Assembly (NCBI RefSeq): GCF_002860125.1
Contig: NZ_PGVA01000047.1
Span: forward strand, 1 to 32,721
Reading direction: 5' to 3'
Source: Bacillus canaveralius
GTDB lineage: Bacteria; Bacillota; Bacilli; Bacillales; Cytobacillaceae
DNA length: 32,721 nt
Both the position numbers and the translations under genes were made by a program. The notes beneath the pieces are model-generated. The model saw only the letters and a list, made by a program, of their open reading frames with translations. It was not told where the DNA came from and did no database searches. Shown in pieces: positions 16,354-22,683 of this stretch; position 1 is the stretch's first letter; every line of letters starts with the position of its first letter.

Positions 16354-17045
16354 AATTGTTCATCTCCCGCTGGAATGCTGATATATTGAGTCAACTGGCG
16401 CCATTCCGGATGCAGCCTTAGTATGATTAACGTGATTAAATATTTTCGGTGCCTTTCGACCGTTTTAATAGAATAGCCCGTTTTTTTGCTAAAGAGTGTC
16501 GCAGGCAGGCGTTTTTTCTTCAAAAAATCCTCCACCAATTCAGGAAAGCCGACAAACTGGTGTGCCATTAAAATCATTTTATCCCTTGAATCTTTATGTT
16601 TTGGAGCATAGTGCTCCAGCTCTTCAAAAAGAATATCGAATTCGTTTAAGCTCTTCTTAAACTCCAAAATTTCCTCAATCAGTTCTTTTTCCTGTAAAGT
16701 TTGCTGGTAAGATTTAAGAGATTGCTTTTCCTCACATTCTTCATCTTGATTGAGACGATCTGCCTTTTGTTCTTTTCGAAAAAAATCGATCAGATCTCTT
16801 TTGATAAGAAGATAGGCATAATTTAAGAAGCTTCTGCCTCGCTGGCTGTTATATGTATCAATTGCACGATTAAAAGCCAGTAAGCTGACACTCGCCTCTT
16901 CTTCGCTCCAGTTAATATAACGACCGGTAATATGGCCGGCCGTATTAATGATATATGGTCGGTAATGGCGAATGATTGTTTCTCTATCTATTTCGTTCCC
17001 GTTTACCGCTGCTGAAATTAATATACCAAGCTCTGAATCTTGCAA
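16347..17045 (-). CDS. sigI: RNA polymerase sigma factor SigI
   Basis: 232 aa from a TTG at 17045 with a GGGGGTGG SD just upstream. Region 2 is seen in SEEEASVSLLAFNRAIDTYN and SFLNYAYLLIKRDLIDFFRK. The SigI-specific C-terminal domain is seen in LVEDFLKKKRLPATLFSKKT followed by GYSIKTVERHRKYLITLIIL. Length and both domains match SigI of Bacillus and Clostridium. It directs transcription of wall-related genes and is held inactive at the membrane by RsgI, encoded directly downstream with a seven-base overlap. Its -10 and -35 elements (17074-17102) look like sigma-A; I saw no clear SigI autoregulatory -10. Confidence 0.95.
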   Translation of the reverse strand: MQDSELGILISAAVNGNEIDRETIIRHYRPYIINTAGHITGRYINWSEEEASVSLLAFNRAIDTYNSQRGRSFLNYAYLLIKRDLIDFFRKEQKADRLNQDEECEEKQSLKSYQQTLQEKELIEEILEFKKSLNEFDILFEELEHYAPKHKDSRDKMILMAHQFVGFPELVEDFLKKKRLPATLFSKKTGYSIKTVERHRKYLITLIILRLHPEWRQLTQYISIPAGDEQLC

Positions 17046-17073
17046 CTGACCACCCCCGAATGCCTACTAGATA

Positions 17074-17102
17074 ATCATACTTTTAAAGTTTAAAGGGGTA
17101 AA
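17074..17102 (-). promoter_or_regulatory. Promoter of sigI-rsgI
   Basis: On the minus strand TTTACC, 17 bases, TATGAT, about 30 bases before the sigI start. The -35 overlaps an ACCCC motif, which resembles the -35 of SigI-dependent promoters, but no matching CGAA-type -10 is evident. Confidence 0.5.
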
Positions 17103-17145
17103 GAAGCTTTTTAAAAGTGCTTTTAATTTTCCCGAAAAGAATTCA

Positions 17146-17186
17146 TAAGAAAATACAAATAGAAGGAGCCAGCGGCGTGGCTCCTT
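17146..17186 (-). terminator. Terminator of the DUF5667 gene
   Basis: AAGGAGCCA (17163-17171) and TGGCTCCTT (17178-17186), six-base loop, followed on the minus strand by a T-rich tail. It starts five bases after the stop at 17192. Confidence 0.85.
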
Positions 17187-17191
17187 TGACC

Positions 17192-18718
17192 TTAATTTTC
17201 TCCGTCTTCTGAATGTTCTCCTTCTTCCCCGTTTTCGTTTTTATTTTGGTTTTGTTGGTCTTTATATTGCTTTTCAGCTTGTTCTTTCGCTAATTGTTCT
17301 TGTTGTTTACGAGCTTGTTCTACTTGCTGTTTTGCTAATTTTTCTTGTTGTTTGCGAGTTTGTTCTGCTTGTTCTCTTTGCTTTTTTTCTTGCTCTGCTT
17401 GTTGCTTGCGAGCTTGTTCCTCTTTTTCCCGCTGCTGCTCTCCCAGTTCTTCTTGTCTTTCACGTTCCTGTTCAGCTGCTTCCCTGGCCGCTTGTTCCTG
17501 TTCTTTTTTACCCTTTTCTAATTCCTTTTGTTTTGAAGCAGTTTGCTCTGCTTGTTTTTTATTATTTTCTGTGTTCTCAGCTATATTATTTGAATCATTT
17601 TGCTCTTCATCATCGTCGTATTGCCCTTCGTTATCTTCTTCTTCCCTGTCGTTGGAATTTCCTTCTTCATTCTGTTCTGCCAGTTCTTCATCTGCGTCTT
17701 CTTGTAATTCTTTCAGTTCCTTTGCAACTTTTTCCTGAATTTTTTTAATTTTTTTATCAGCTTCCGCCTTGGTGATTTCACCCGTTGCGAGCTTTTCTTG
17801 AATTTTGGCAAGCTTCTCTGATGCTTCCTGCTCTATTTCCGCATATTCCTTAACTATTTCAAATTCAACCTTCTGTTTCTTAATATCTTTCAGTGATTTT
17901 TCCAATCTTTCTACCGTGGCTGTATCGTTTGATTTTTTCGCTTGTTCTATCGCCTCTTCGATTAGATCTTCTTTTTGATTAATCACTTTACCAACCAGTT
18001 TGCCCAGGTCTATATTTAACTCTTTTGCTATTTGCCCAAAGCCCATATTTTTATTCTTTAATAAATCAACAATTTCTGCTTCTGTTTTTTCGCTTTCCTC
18101 AGATAGAGCAAGAACTTTTACAATTCGTCCAAATCCCAGGCCTTCTGCACGCAGTGCTTTTACCTTTTCTGTATCTAACTCCTTAACCACGCTCGCTGCT
18201 ATAAAAGCTTCTTTTTTAGTAGAATTCAATTCCTCTAATTTATTGTCTGCTAATAAGTCTTCGCCAGGGATATCGAGTGCAGCAGTTTGCTCCAACTCAC
18301 TTGTTAACTGATCCTTTACCTCTTCGTTCAGATCCGAATCCAATACAATCTGCGCAACCTTATCACCTGCCTGCTGCAAGGAATCTAAATATTGATCAAT
18401 TAACTGCGTAATATATTGGTCTTGATCAGTCTCAGCCAGTTCAGCTAATTCCGAAAGACGCTCCTGAGAAAATTGAAGCAATAATTCGGTTTCCTTTACA
18501 TCATTAAACGCAAAAAATAACTGCAAATCTTCAGACAGCTTATCAAAGAAATAAGTAAAACTATTGTCCGGTGTGGTACCTGCTGCAACTTGGGAAAATG
18601 GTGCGTTTACTGTATCATCAGCTGGCGCTGTGTCTCCCTCTGCATAAGCCGCAGTACTAAACAATAGGCCTCCCATGAAAACTCCGCCCGCAATGAGCCG
18701 CTTGATATTTCTATTCAT
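17192..18718 (-). CDS. Secreted DUF5667 protein with long glutamine/glutamate-rich coiled coil
   Basis: 508 aa. Signal peptide 1-26 (IKRLIAGGVFMGGLLFSTAA, cleavage after AYA). The DUF5667 region is about 50-150, with PDNSFTYFFDKLSEDLQLFF and a KETELLLQFSQERLSELAEL helix typical of that family. Two copies of a GFGxI motif follow (LGFGRIVKVL near 197, MGFGQIAKEL near 231), as often found in these proteins. Residues about 260-345 are a charged coiled coil, 345-385 an acidic linker, and 385-480 a Q/E/K/R-rich helix with imperfect RKQQ-EQA repeats. It should be an exported, elongated wall- or matrix-associated protein; its activity is unknown. SD AAGGAGAG. The leader carries a c-di-GMP-I riboswitch at 18785-18857. 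Confidence 0.85.
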   Translation of the reverse strand: MNRNIKRLIAGGVFMGGLLFSTAAYAEGDTAPADDTVNAPFSQVAAGTTPDNSFTYFFDKLSEDLQLFFAFNDVKETELLLQFSQERLSELAELAETDQDQYITQLIDQYLDSLQQAGDKVAQIVLDSDLNEEVKDQLTSELEQTAALDIPGEDLLADNKLEELNSTKKEAFIAASVVKELDTEKVKALRAEGLGFGRIVKVLALSEESEKTEAEIVDLLKNKNMGFGQIAKELNIDLGKLVGKVINQKEDLIEEAIEQAKKSNDTATVERLEKSLKDIKKQKVEFEIVKEYAEIEQEASEKLAKIQEKLATGEITKAEADKKIKKIQEKVAKELKELQEDADEELAEQNEEGNSNDREEEDNEGQYDDDEEQNDSNNIAENTENNKKQAEQTASKQKELEKGKKEQEQAAREAAEQERERQEELGEQQREKEEQARKQQAEQEKKQREQAEQTRKQQEKLAKQQVEQARKQQEQLAKEQAEKQYKDQQNQNKNENGEEGEHSEDGEN

Positions 18719-18784
18719 TTAACTTCTCTCCTTATACAAAATAAGAAAAGATGAAAAAGCTTGAATCTTCGCCGCACTAAAATT

Positions 18785-18857
18785 GGCAGCTGGCTGACAT
18801 AGGGTACACCCCTTTAGTCCCTCTAGCTTTGCGTCGCCATTTTTCAATGGTTTTGCC
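18785..18857 (-). ncRNA. Cyclic di-GMP-I riboswitch (GEMM) aptamer
   Basis: Read on the minus strand the segment starts GGCAAAACC, then CCATT-GAAA-AATGG (a stem capped by a GNRA tetraloop; 18837-18850). Next are the conserved GACGCAAAGC (18826-18835) and an AGGGACTAAAGG arm with a GGG-TGTA-CCC hairpin, then TATGTCAGCC, and it ends AGCTGCC (18785-18791). AGCT pairs with AGCT, and the outer GGC with GCC. This order is the GEMM-I consensus. It lies about 67 bases before the DUF5667 start codon in the right orientation. The following leader shows no clear intrinsic terminator (only a weak GAAGAT / ATCTTT pair), so the mechanism and the ON/OFF sense are not evident. Confidence 0.92.
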
Positions 18858-18890
18858 TTTATCAACTTTTCTAGTATTTTATACGATTCC

Positions 18891-19643
18891 ATGTCGAAAT
18901 TTGAGGGGGAAATTGGCGAAATAAAAAAATTTTTATTAACTACCGTTAAAGCAGAAGTGGCTGAATTGTTGGATTATCAGATCAAAAATATAAGAACAGG
19001 AACAAAAAAACAAAAAAGTTCTGTGCGAAAAGCAAAACCTATAATGACGTACCAATTGAAAGTATCACTAAAAGGTATCCGGCCGCCTATTTGGAGAAGG
19101 ATCGAAGTGCATAGCGAGTTAACCTTCCACCAGCTGCATGAAGTGATTCAAGTATTAATGGGATGGGAAAACTATCATTTATACAGTTTTGAATATAATG
19201 ATGTTTTGATTGAGCTTCCCGAAGATGAATTAGAGACTGGGTTTTTCCTTCCTAAAATGAGGGAAACAGCTGATTCACGGAAAGAAAAGCTGGGAGACTG
19301 GATTCGAGCAGAAAAGGATAAATTCCTCTACACCTATGATTTCGGAGATGATTGGGAGCATATGGTGACAGTAGAAAAGATCGAGCAAGTATCTGAAAAG
19401 CTTAAATACCCTGTCTGCCTAAAAGGAAAACGCGCATGCCCACCGGAAGACGTTGGAGGTATTTACGGTTATTCAGCTCTGTTACAAGCTTTTCAAGATC
19501 AGGGGGACCGGCAACTTGATCAAGAGGAAAAGGAATACATGGAGGAGCTGCGCGAATGGTATGGACCTATTGATCCGGAGGCGTTTGACATTGATCAAGT
19601 CAACCAATCTCTTAAAAAGGTTTTGACAAACAGGAAACGATAA
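18891..19643 (+). CDS. Plasmid pRiA4b ORF-3-like (IS1096 TnpR-like) protein
   Basis: 250 aa from ATG 18891. From about residue 50 the protein reads MTYQLKVSLKGIRPPIWRRI, then TFHQLHEVIQVLMGWENYHL, FLYTYDFGDDWEHMV and ACPPEDVGGIYGY, the hallmark motifs of PF07929. Members are common passengers in genomes and elements; their biochemical role is not known. The first 48 residues are charged and helical and are not part of the domain. The ATG has no SD. An in-frame ATG begins the domain itself (MTYQ) but also lacks one, while a GAGGGGGA run just inside the gene precedes an in-frame ATT. The start is therefore uncertain. It is divergent from the riboswitch-controlled gene. Confidence 0.8.
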   Translation: MSKFEGEIGEIKKFLLTTVKAEVAELLDYQIKNIRTGTKKQKSSVRKAKPIMTYQLKVSLKGIRPPIWRRIEVHSELTFHQLHEVIQVLMGWENYHLYSFEYNDVLIELPEDELETGFFLPKMRETADSRKEKLGDWIRAEKDKFLYTYDFGDDWEHMVTVEKIEQVSEKLKYPVCLKGKRACPPEDVGGIYGYSALLQAFQDQGDRQLDQEEKEYMEELREWYGPIDPEAFDIDQVNQSLKKVLTNRKR

Positions 19644-19653
19644 GAGCTTGTTT

Positions 19654-19688
19654 TAAGAGTGGATTGAAATTTTCCACTCTTATTTTGA
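19654..19688 (+). terminator. Terminator of the pRiA4b-like gene
   Basis: TAAGAGTGGA (19654-19663) and TCCACTCTTA (19673-19682), 9-base loop, followed by TTTTG. It begins 10 bases after the stop. The following 19690-20000 region shows nothing I can assign. Confidence 0.8.
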
Positions 19689-20012
19689 TCATGATAGCTT
19701 TTTCCCCCAGTCTCGTTTATGCGCACTGTCTTTTTCTGGAGAGTCTAACTTAAAGTCAACTACAAAAACCAAGTTTAGCTGAAAAAGATATAGTGGACAT
19801 TAAATAAACGCCCAGTAGAGAGGTGTTATTTTGTGATCTTTTTCTGTTAAATTCTTCAAAATACCCTATTAACAAACAATATTAAACCCTTTATTCATGC
19901 AAACATACGATCATTATCGAAAATCCTGTCGTTCTTTATCGAGAACTTTTTGTTTATAGAGATCCTTTATCAAGTTATTATTGGATTACTAGACAAACAG
20001 GAGGTTAAGGTA

Positions 20013-20141
20013 ATGCCGTTATTATATATGAAAGAAATCTTTACTCCTTTAAAATTGATCGGAATTAAATTCTTCATAACAAAAGAAGGCGATAAGTATA
20101 TAAAAATTTGGAATAAACCTCGAAAAAGGATTTTTAGTTAA
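20013..20141 (+). CDS. Small basic protein of 42 aa, function unknown
   Basis: The ATG at 20013 is preceded at eight bases by AGGAGG, one of the best SDs in the window. The product reads MPLLYMKEIFTPLKLIGIKF, then ends in a basic tail (NKPRKRIFS). It is amphipathic with no signal peptide. The frame is open further upstream to 19950, but only this start has an SD. A probable terminator follows at 20172. It stands alone between the pRiA4b-like gene and the permease remnant and belongs to no family I recognise. Confidence 0.5.
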   Translation: MPLLYMKEIFTPLKLIGIKFFITKEGDKYIKIWNKPRKRIFS

Positions 20142-20171
20142 TATATTTCAATATCTACGAAACAGTATAAG

Positions 20172-20217
20172 GATCTTTGCTATGAGATCATTGATGATTA
20201 TTGGCAAGGTCTTTTTT
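20172..20217 (+). terminator. Probable terminator after the small protein gene
   Basis: GATCTTTGC pairs with GGCAAGGTC with one bulge and wobble pairs, followed directly by T6. It lies 30 bases downstream of the stop at 20141. Confidence 0.5.
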
Positions 20218-20330
20218 GTTTGTCCCCCTTTCGAAATCCCCGATCTATGAAAGAAAACTCAAATTTATCAAATGTATTCTTTCAAAGGCTTCGGCTCGAC
20301 TTGCTTTAAGTGTGCAATTCATATTTTTAG

Positions 20331-20370
20331 TCAAATAAAAAGCTAGCTTAGCAACTTGGGCCAAGCTAGC
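20331..20370 (-). terminator. Terminator of the permease gene
   Basis: GCTAGCTT (20342-20349) and AAGCTAGC (20363-20370). On the minus strand the stem is followed by a T5-A-T3 tail. It lies about 95 bases after the permease stop. Confidence 0.7.
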
Positions 20371-20465
20371 AAAAACCGAATGAATTTATTCTTCTGCCCA
20401 TTTTCCACTTTAGATTCCAGGTAATAGAGAGTAAGACCTTCCTGAATAAATTCCTCCCCCGTCTC

Positions 20466-21722
20466 TTACTCCACATTCAAAGAAGAATCCTTCTTCACCA
20501 GCTTTAAATAAATCATATAAACTATTCCGATTGCCATCCATATAAAACCGAGTTGTTTGCTGGTTGCATCAAGGCTATACCATACGAAACCGATGATAAA
20601 TAATCCGATTACCGGGAATAGCAAGTGATTTAAGTAATCCTTGCTCTTTTTCTTGCGGATAAAATAATTGATAACTGAGATATGCAAGAACAGGAATGCG
20701 GTTAATGCCCCTAAATTAACAAGAGATGCCAACCCATCGATTTTAGAAGCAAAGAACACTGTCACCACTAAAGAGATTCCTGCTACTGCAAGAGTACTGA
20801 TGTATGGAGTTTGGAACTTCGGATGAATTTTAGATAGAACACCAGGAAGCTTTTTGTCACGTGCCATGCTATATAAAATCCTGGAGATAGCTGCCTGTGC
20901 TACTAATGCATTGGCAATTCCCCATGCAAGCGCCGTAGCCAGGGTAGTTGTCCACTTCAACCAGGTACCGCCTGCAATTTCAGCAATTTGGTAAAAAGCT
21001 ACATCCGCATTCTCAAATGTTGTATAGTCTGGCCAAATTAAGGCTGAAACCCATGTTTGAATAATGAATAATACCCCGACGACCAATAAGGAGAAAATAA
21101 CTGCACGTCCAACAACTTTGTTTCCTCCTCTTGTTTCTTCGGACAGCGTCGATATGGCATCGAAACCAAGGAAACTTAAAACAGCAATCGACACAGCACC
21201 CATTACCATTCCGATGCTAAAATTATCACGGTCATAGAGCGGTTTAAAATTAAATTCTGCTCCATTTACACCCTTTGAGATGGCAATAATAGCGGCAATC
21301 ACAAATATCGCCAGCACGATTAATTCAAGAACAACGATCACCTTATTTGCTTTGGCCGTTATTTCAATTCCAAATACATTAATGACAGTATTAATTCCAA
21401 TAAATATAAGAAGCCATACAATCATTGGGACCCCAGGCACGATATCACCTAAAGCTGCAGCGCTGACTAAATACAATAACGAAGGGATTAAGATATAATC
21501 CAGTAAGATCACCCAACCGGCAAAAAAGCCGACATGTTCGTTAATCCCGCGCTGTGCATAAGAATAAACGGATCCTGCGATAGGAAAGGCTTCAGACATT
21601 CTTGCATAACTTAATGCAGTAAAAATCATTCCTATCATCCCAATTAAATATGCAAGTGCGACCATTCCATTCGAACCTTCTGCGACATATCCATAAATCC
21701 CGAACGGTGCAATTGGCACCAT
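20466..21722 (-). CDS. APC-superfamily amino-acid permease, 5'-truncated and probably non-functional
   Basis: From the first ATG with family similarity (21722) it is 418 aa with about eleven membrane segments. Features: PIAPFGIYGYVAE (the unwound part of TM1), FPIAGSVYSYAQRGINEHVG and GFDAISTLSEETRGG, all typical of APC permeases related to the putrescine/amino-acid group. Normal members start about 25 residues earlier, with a short cytoplasmic tail and the first half of TM1. Here that part is missing. The upstream sequence is a histidine-kinase gene in another frame, and no SD precedes 21722 or the TTG at 21776. A deletion apparently removed the start of this gene and the end of the kinase gene. 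It could only be made from an unusual start. Confidence 0.75.
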   Translation of the reverse strand: MVPIAPFGIYGYVAEGSNGMVALAYLIGMIGMIFTALSYARMSEAFPIAGSVYSYAQRGINEHVGFFAGWVILLDYILIPSLLYLVSAAALGDIVPGVPMIVWLLIFIGINTVINVFGIEITAKANKVIVVLELIVLAIFVIAAIIAISKGVNGAEFNFKPLYDRDNFSIGMVMGAVSIAVLSFLGFDAISTLSEETRGGNKVVGRAVIFSLLVVGVLFIIQTWVSALIWPDYTTFENADVAFYQIAEIAGGTWLKWTTTLATALAWGIANALVAQAAISRILYSMARDKKLPGVLSKIHPKFQTPYISTLAVAGISLVVTVFFASKIDGLASLVNLGALTAFLFLHISVINYFIRKKKSKDYLNHLLFPVIGLFIIGFVWYSLDATSKQLGFIWMAIGIVYMIYLKLVKKDSSLNVE

Positions 21723-22279
21723 AAAAATACAGTCAGCACTACCCAGTTCCCTTGACGGGCAAGTCTTATAACACAAACTTTGTCGCCACGCCTTTTTTCT
21801 AATCCGTGTTTGAAAGAGTTTTCTACTAATGTTTGTAATGTATAGGGAGGAATTTTACATTCGAAAGCCGCGGGAGAGAGATCATATTTAACATGTAACC
21901 GAGGACCAAATCGAAGCTGTTGAACCGATAAGTAATTTTTTGTATGTACCAATTCCGTTTTAAATGGAACAAGCACGTCATGGTCATGATAGCGATAGCG
22001 TAAAAAAAGTGCAAATTTCTCCATTCCGGTTGTCATGTCCTGATAACGCCCAATCCTACTTAAAGATAAGAAGGCATTTAAGGTATTAAACAAAAAGTGC
22101 GGTTGAATACGTTCATTTAACTGCTTATATTCACTTTCATGCAGTTCCTTTTCCAATCTAACCTTTACATTCTCGAGCTCTAGTACATCCAGCTCCTGAT
22201 CAATCAGCCTCATCATAAATAAGATCACAAGACTGACAATTGGCATCAATACTCCAAGAAAGACAACAACCGTAAACAT
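21644..22279 (-). pseudogene. LytS/YesM-type sensor histidine kinase, truncated by a deletion
   Basis: ATG 22279 with SD GGTGGA. One N-terminal membrane segment (about 4-24), then a coiled coil and the His_kinase block: ERIQPHFLFNTLNAFLSLSR carries the phospho-accepting histidine, and PPYTLQTLVENSFKHGLEKR is the N-box. The protein follows family sequence up to about VVLTV (near 21730), where an ATP-site DNG motif should follow. Instead the frame runs into permease DNA read out of frame and stops at 21644. The glycine-rich ATP-binding part is missing, so the kinase should be inactive. No response-regulator gene is left beside it. Deletion of the interval between kinase and permease is the simplest explanation. 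Confidence 0.85.
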
Positions 22280-22387
22280 GTAACTTCCACCGGCTTTTCA
22301 AATAGTTTGAATATTATTTTAAATGCTAGGAGGTTTTTCGTATAGGTGGCAATAGGATTTACGTGAAGTATATGAAAAATTATCTTC

Positions 22388-22430
22388 ACAAAACAAAAAC
22401 CCTGGAATAGCTTTTCTCCAGGGTTTTGTG
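22388..22430. terminator. Terminator after the HD/wHTH operon
   Basis: AAAACCCTGGA (22396-22406) pairs with TCCAGGGTTTT (22417-22427). On the minus strand it is followed by a T-rich tail. It lies 18 bases after the stop at 22445. Confidence 0.85.
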
Positions 22431-22444
22431 TATCATCAAAATTG

Positions 22445-22663
22445 TTAACGCATCATTAAAGTAGACAATGAATATTTTGTACCGTAGTCATATACCAGAC
22501 CGGAACTCTTTAAGTTTTTAATTGTCATTTTAACTTGTTCTTCTTCAATCTCGATACCTTTTTCATGCAGTTGTATTAATAATTCCTCAAAAGTGAACAT
22601 ATTTGACTGAGATAAAATAATATTTGCAACCTCGAAATTTGATTTTTCCATTACAATAGACAT
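22445..22663 (-). CDS. Small winged-helix-like protein, partner of the HD-domain gene
   Basis: 72 aa with SD AAGGAGG and good spacing. Residues about 8-70 (NFEVANIILSQSNMFTFEEL, LIQLHEKGIEIEEEQVKMTI, KNLKSSGLVYDYGTKYSL) show three helices and a beta wing as in small winged-helix domains, with the last helix followed by a GLVYDYG turn. It starts 20 bases after the stop of the HD-domain gene and is followed by a terminator, so the two form an operon. It may be a regulator, or a partner that modulates the HD enzyme. It could also bind another protein instead of DNA. Confidence 0.7.
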   Translation of the reverse strand: MSIVMEKSNFEVANIILSQSNMFTFEELLIQLHEKGIEIEEEQVKMTIKNLKSSGLVYDYGTKYSLSTLMMR

Positions 22664-22683
22664 AATTCTTCCTCCTTGAGAAA

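Noticed and set aside
17048-17060. A CACCCCCGAA stretch resembling SigI promoter elements beside sigI
   Set aside because: It is on the wrong strand, lacks the needed spacing, and is the complement of the sigI SD region.
17270-17480. Short repeated units that at first look like a CRISPR or minisatellite array
   Set aside because: They are imperfect codon repeats of the coiled coil (RKQQ/EQA) with no constant repeat and no unique spacers.
17332-17748. Two long plus-strand open frames (138 and 128 aa) opposite the DUF5667 gene
   Set aside because: They mirror the low-complexity Q/E/K-rich coiled-coil codons, consist almost only of L, V, F, C and S, and have no SD.
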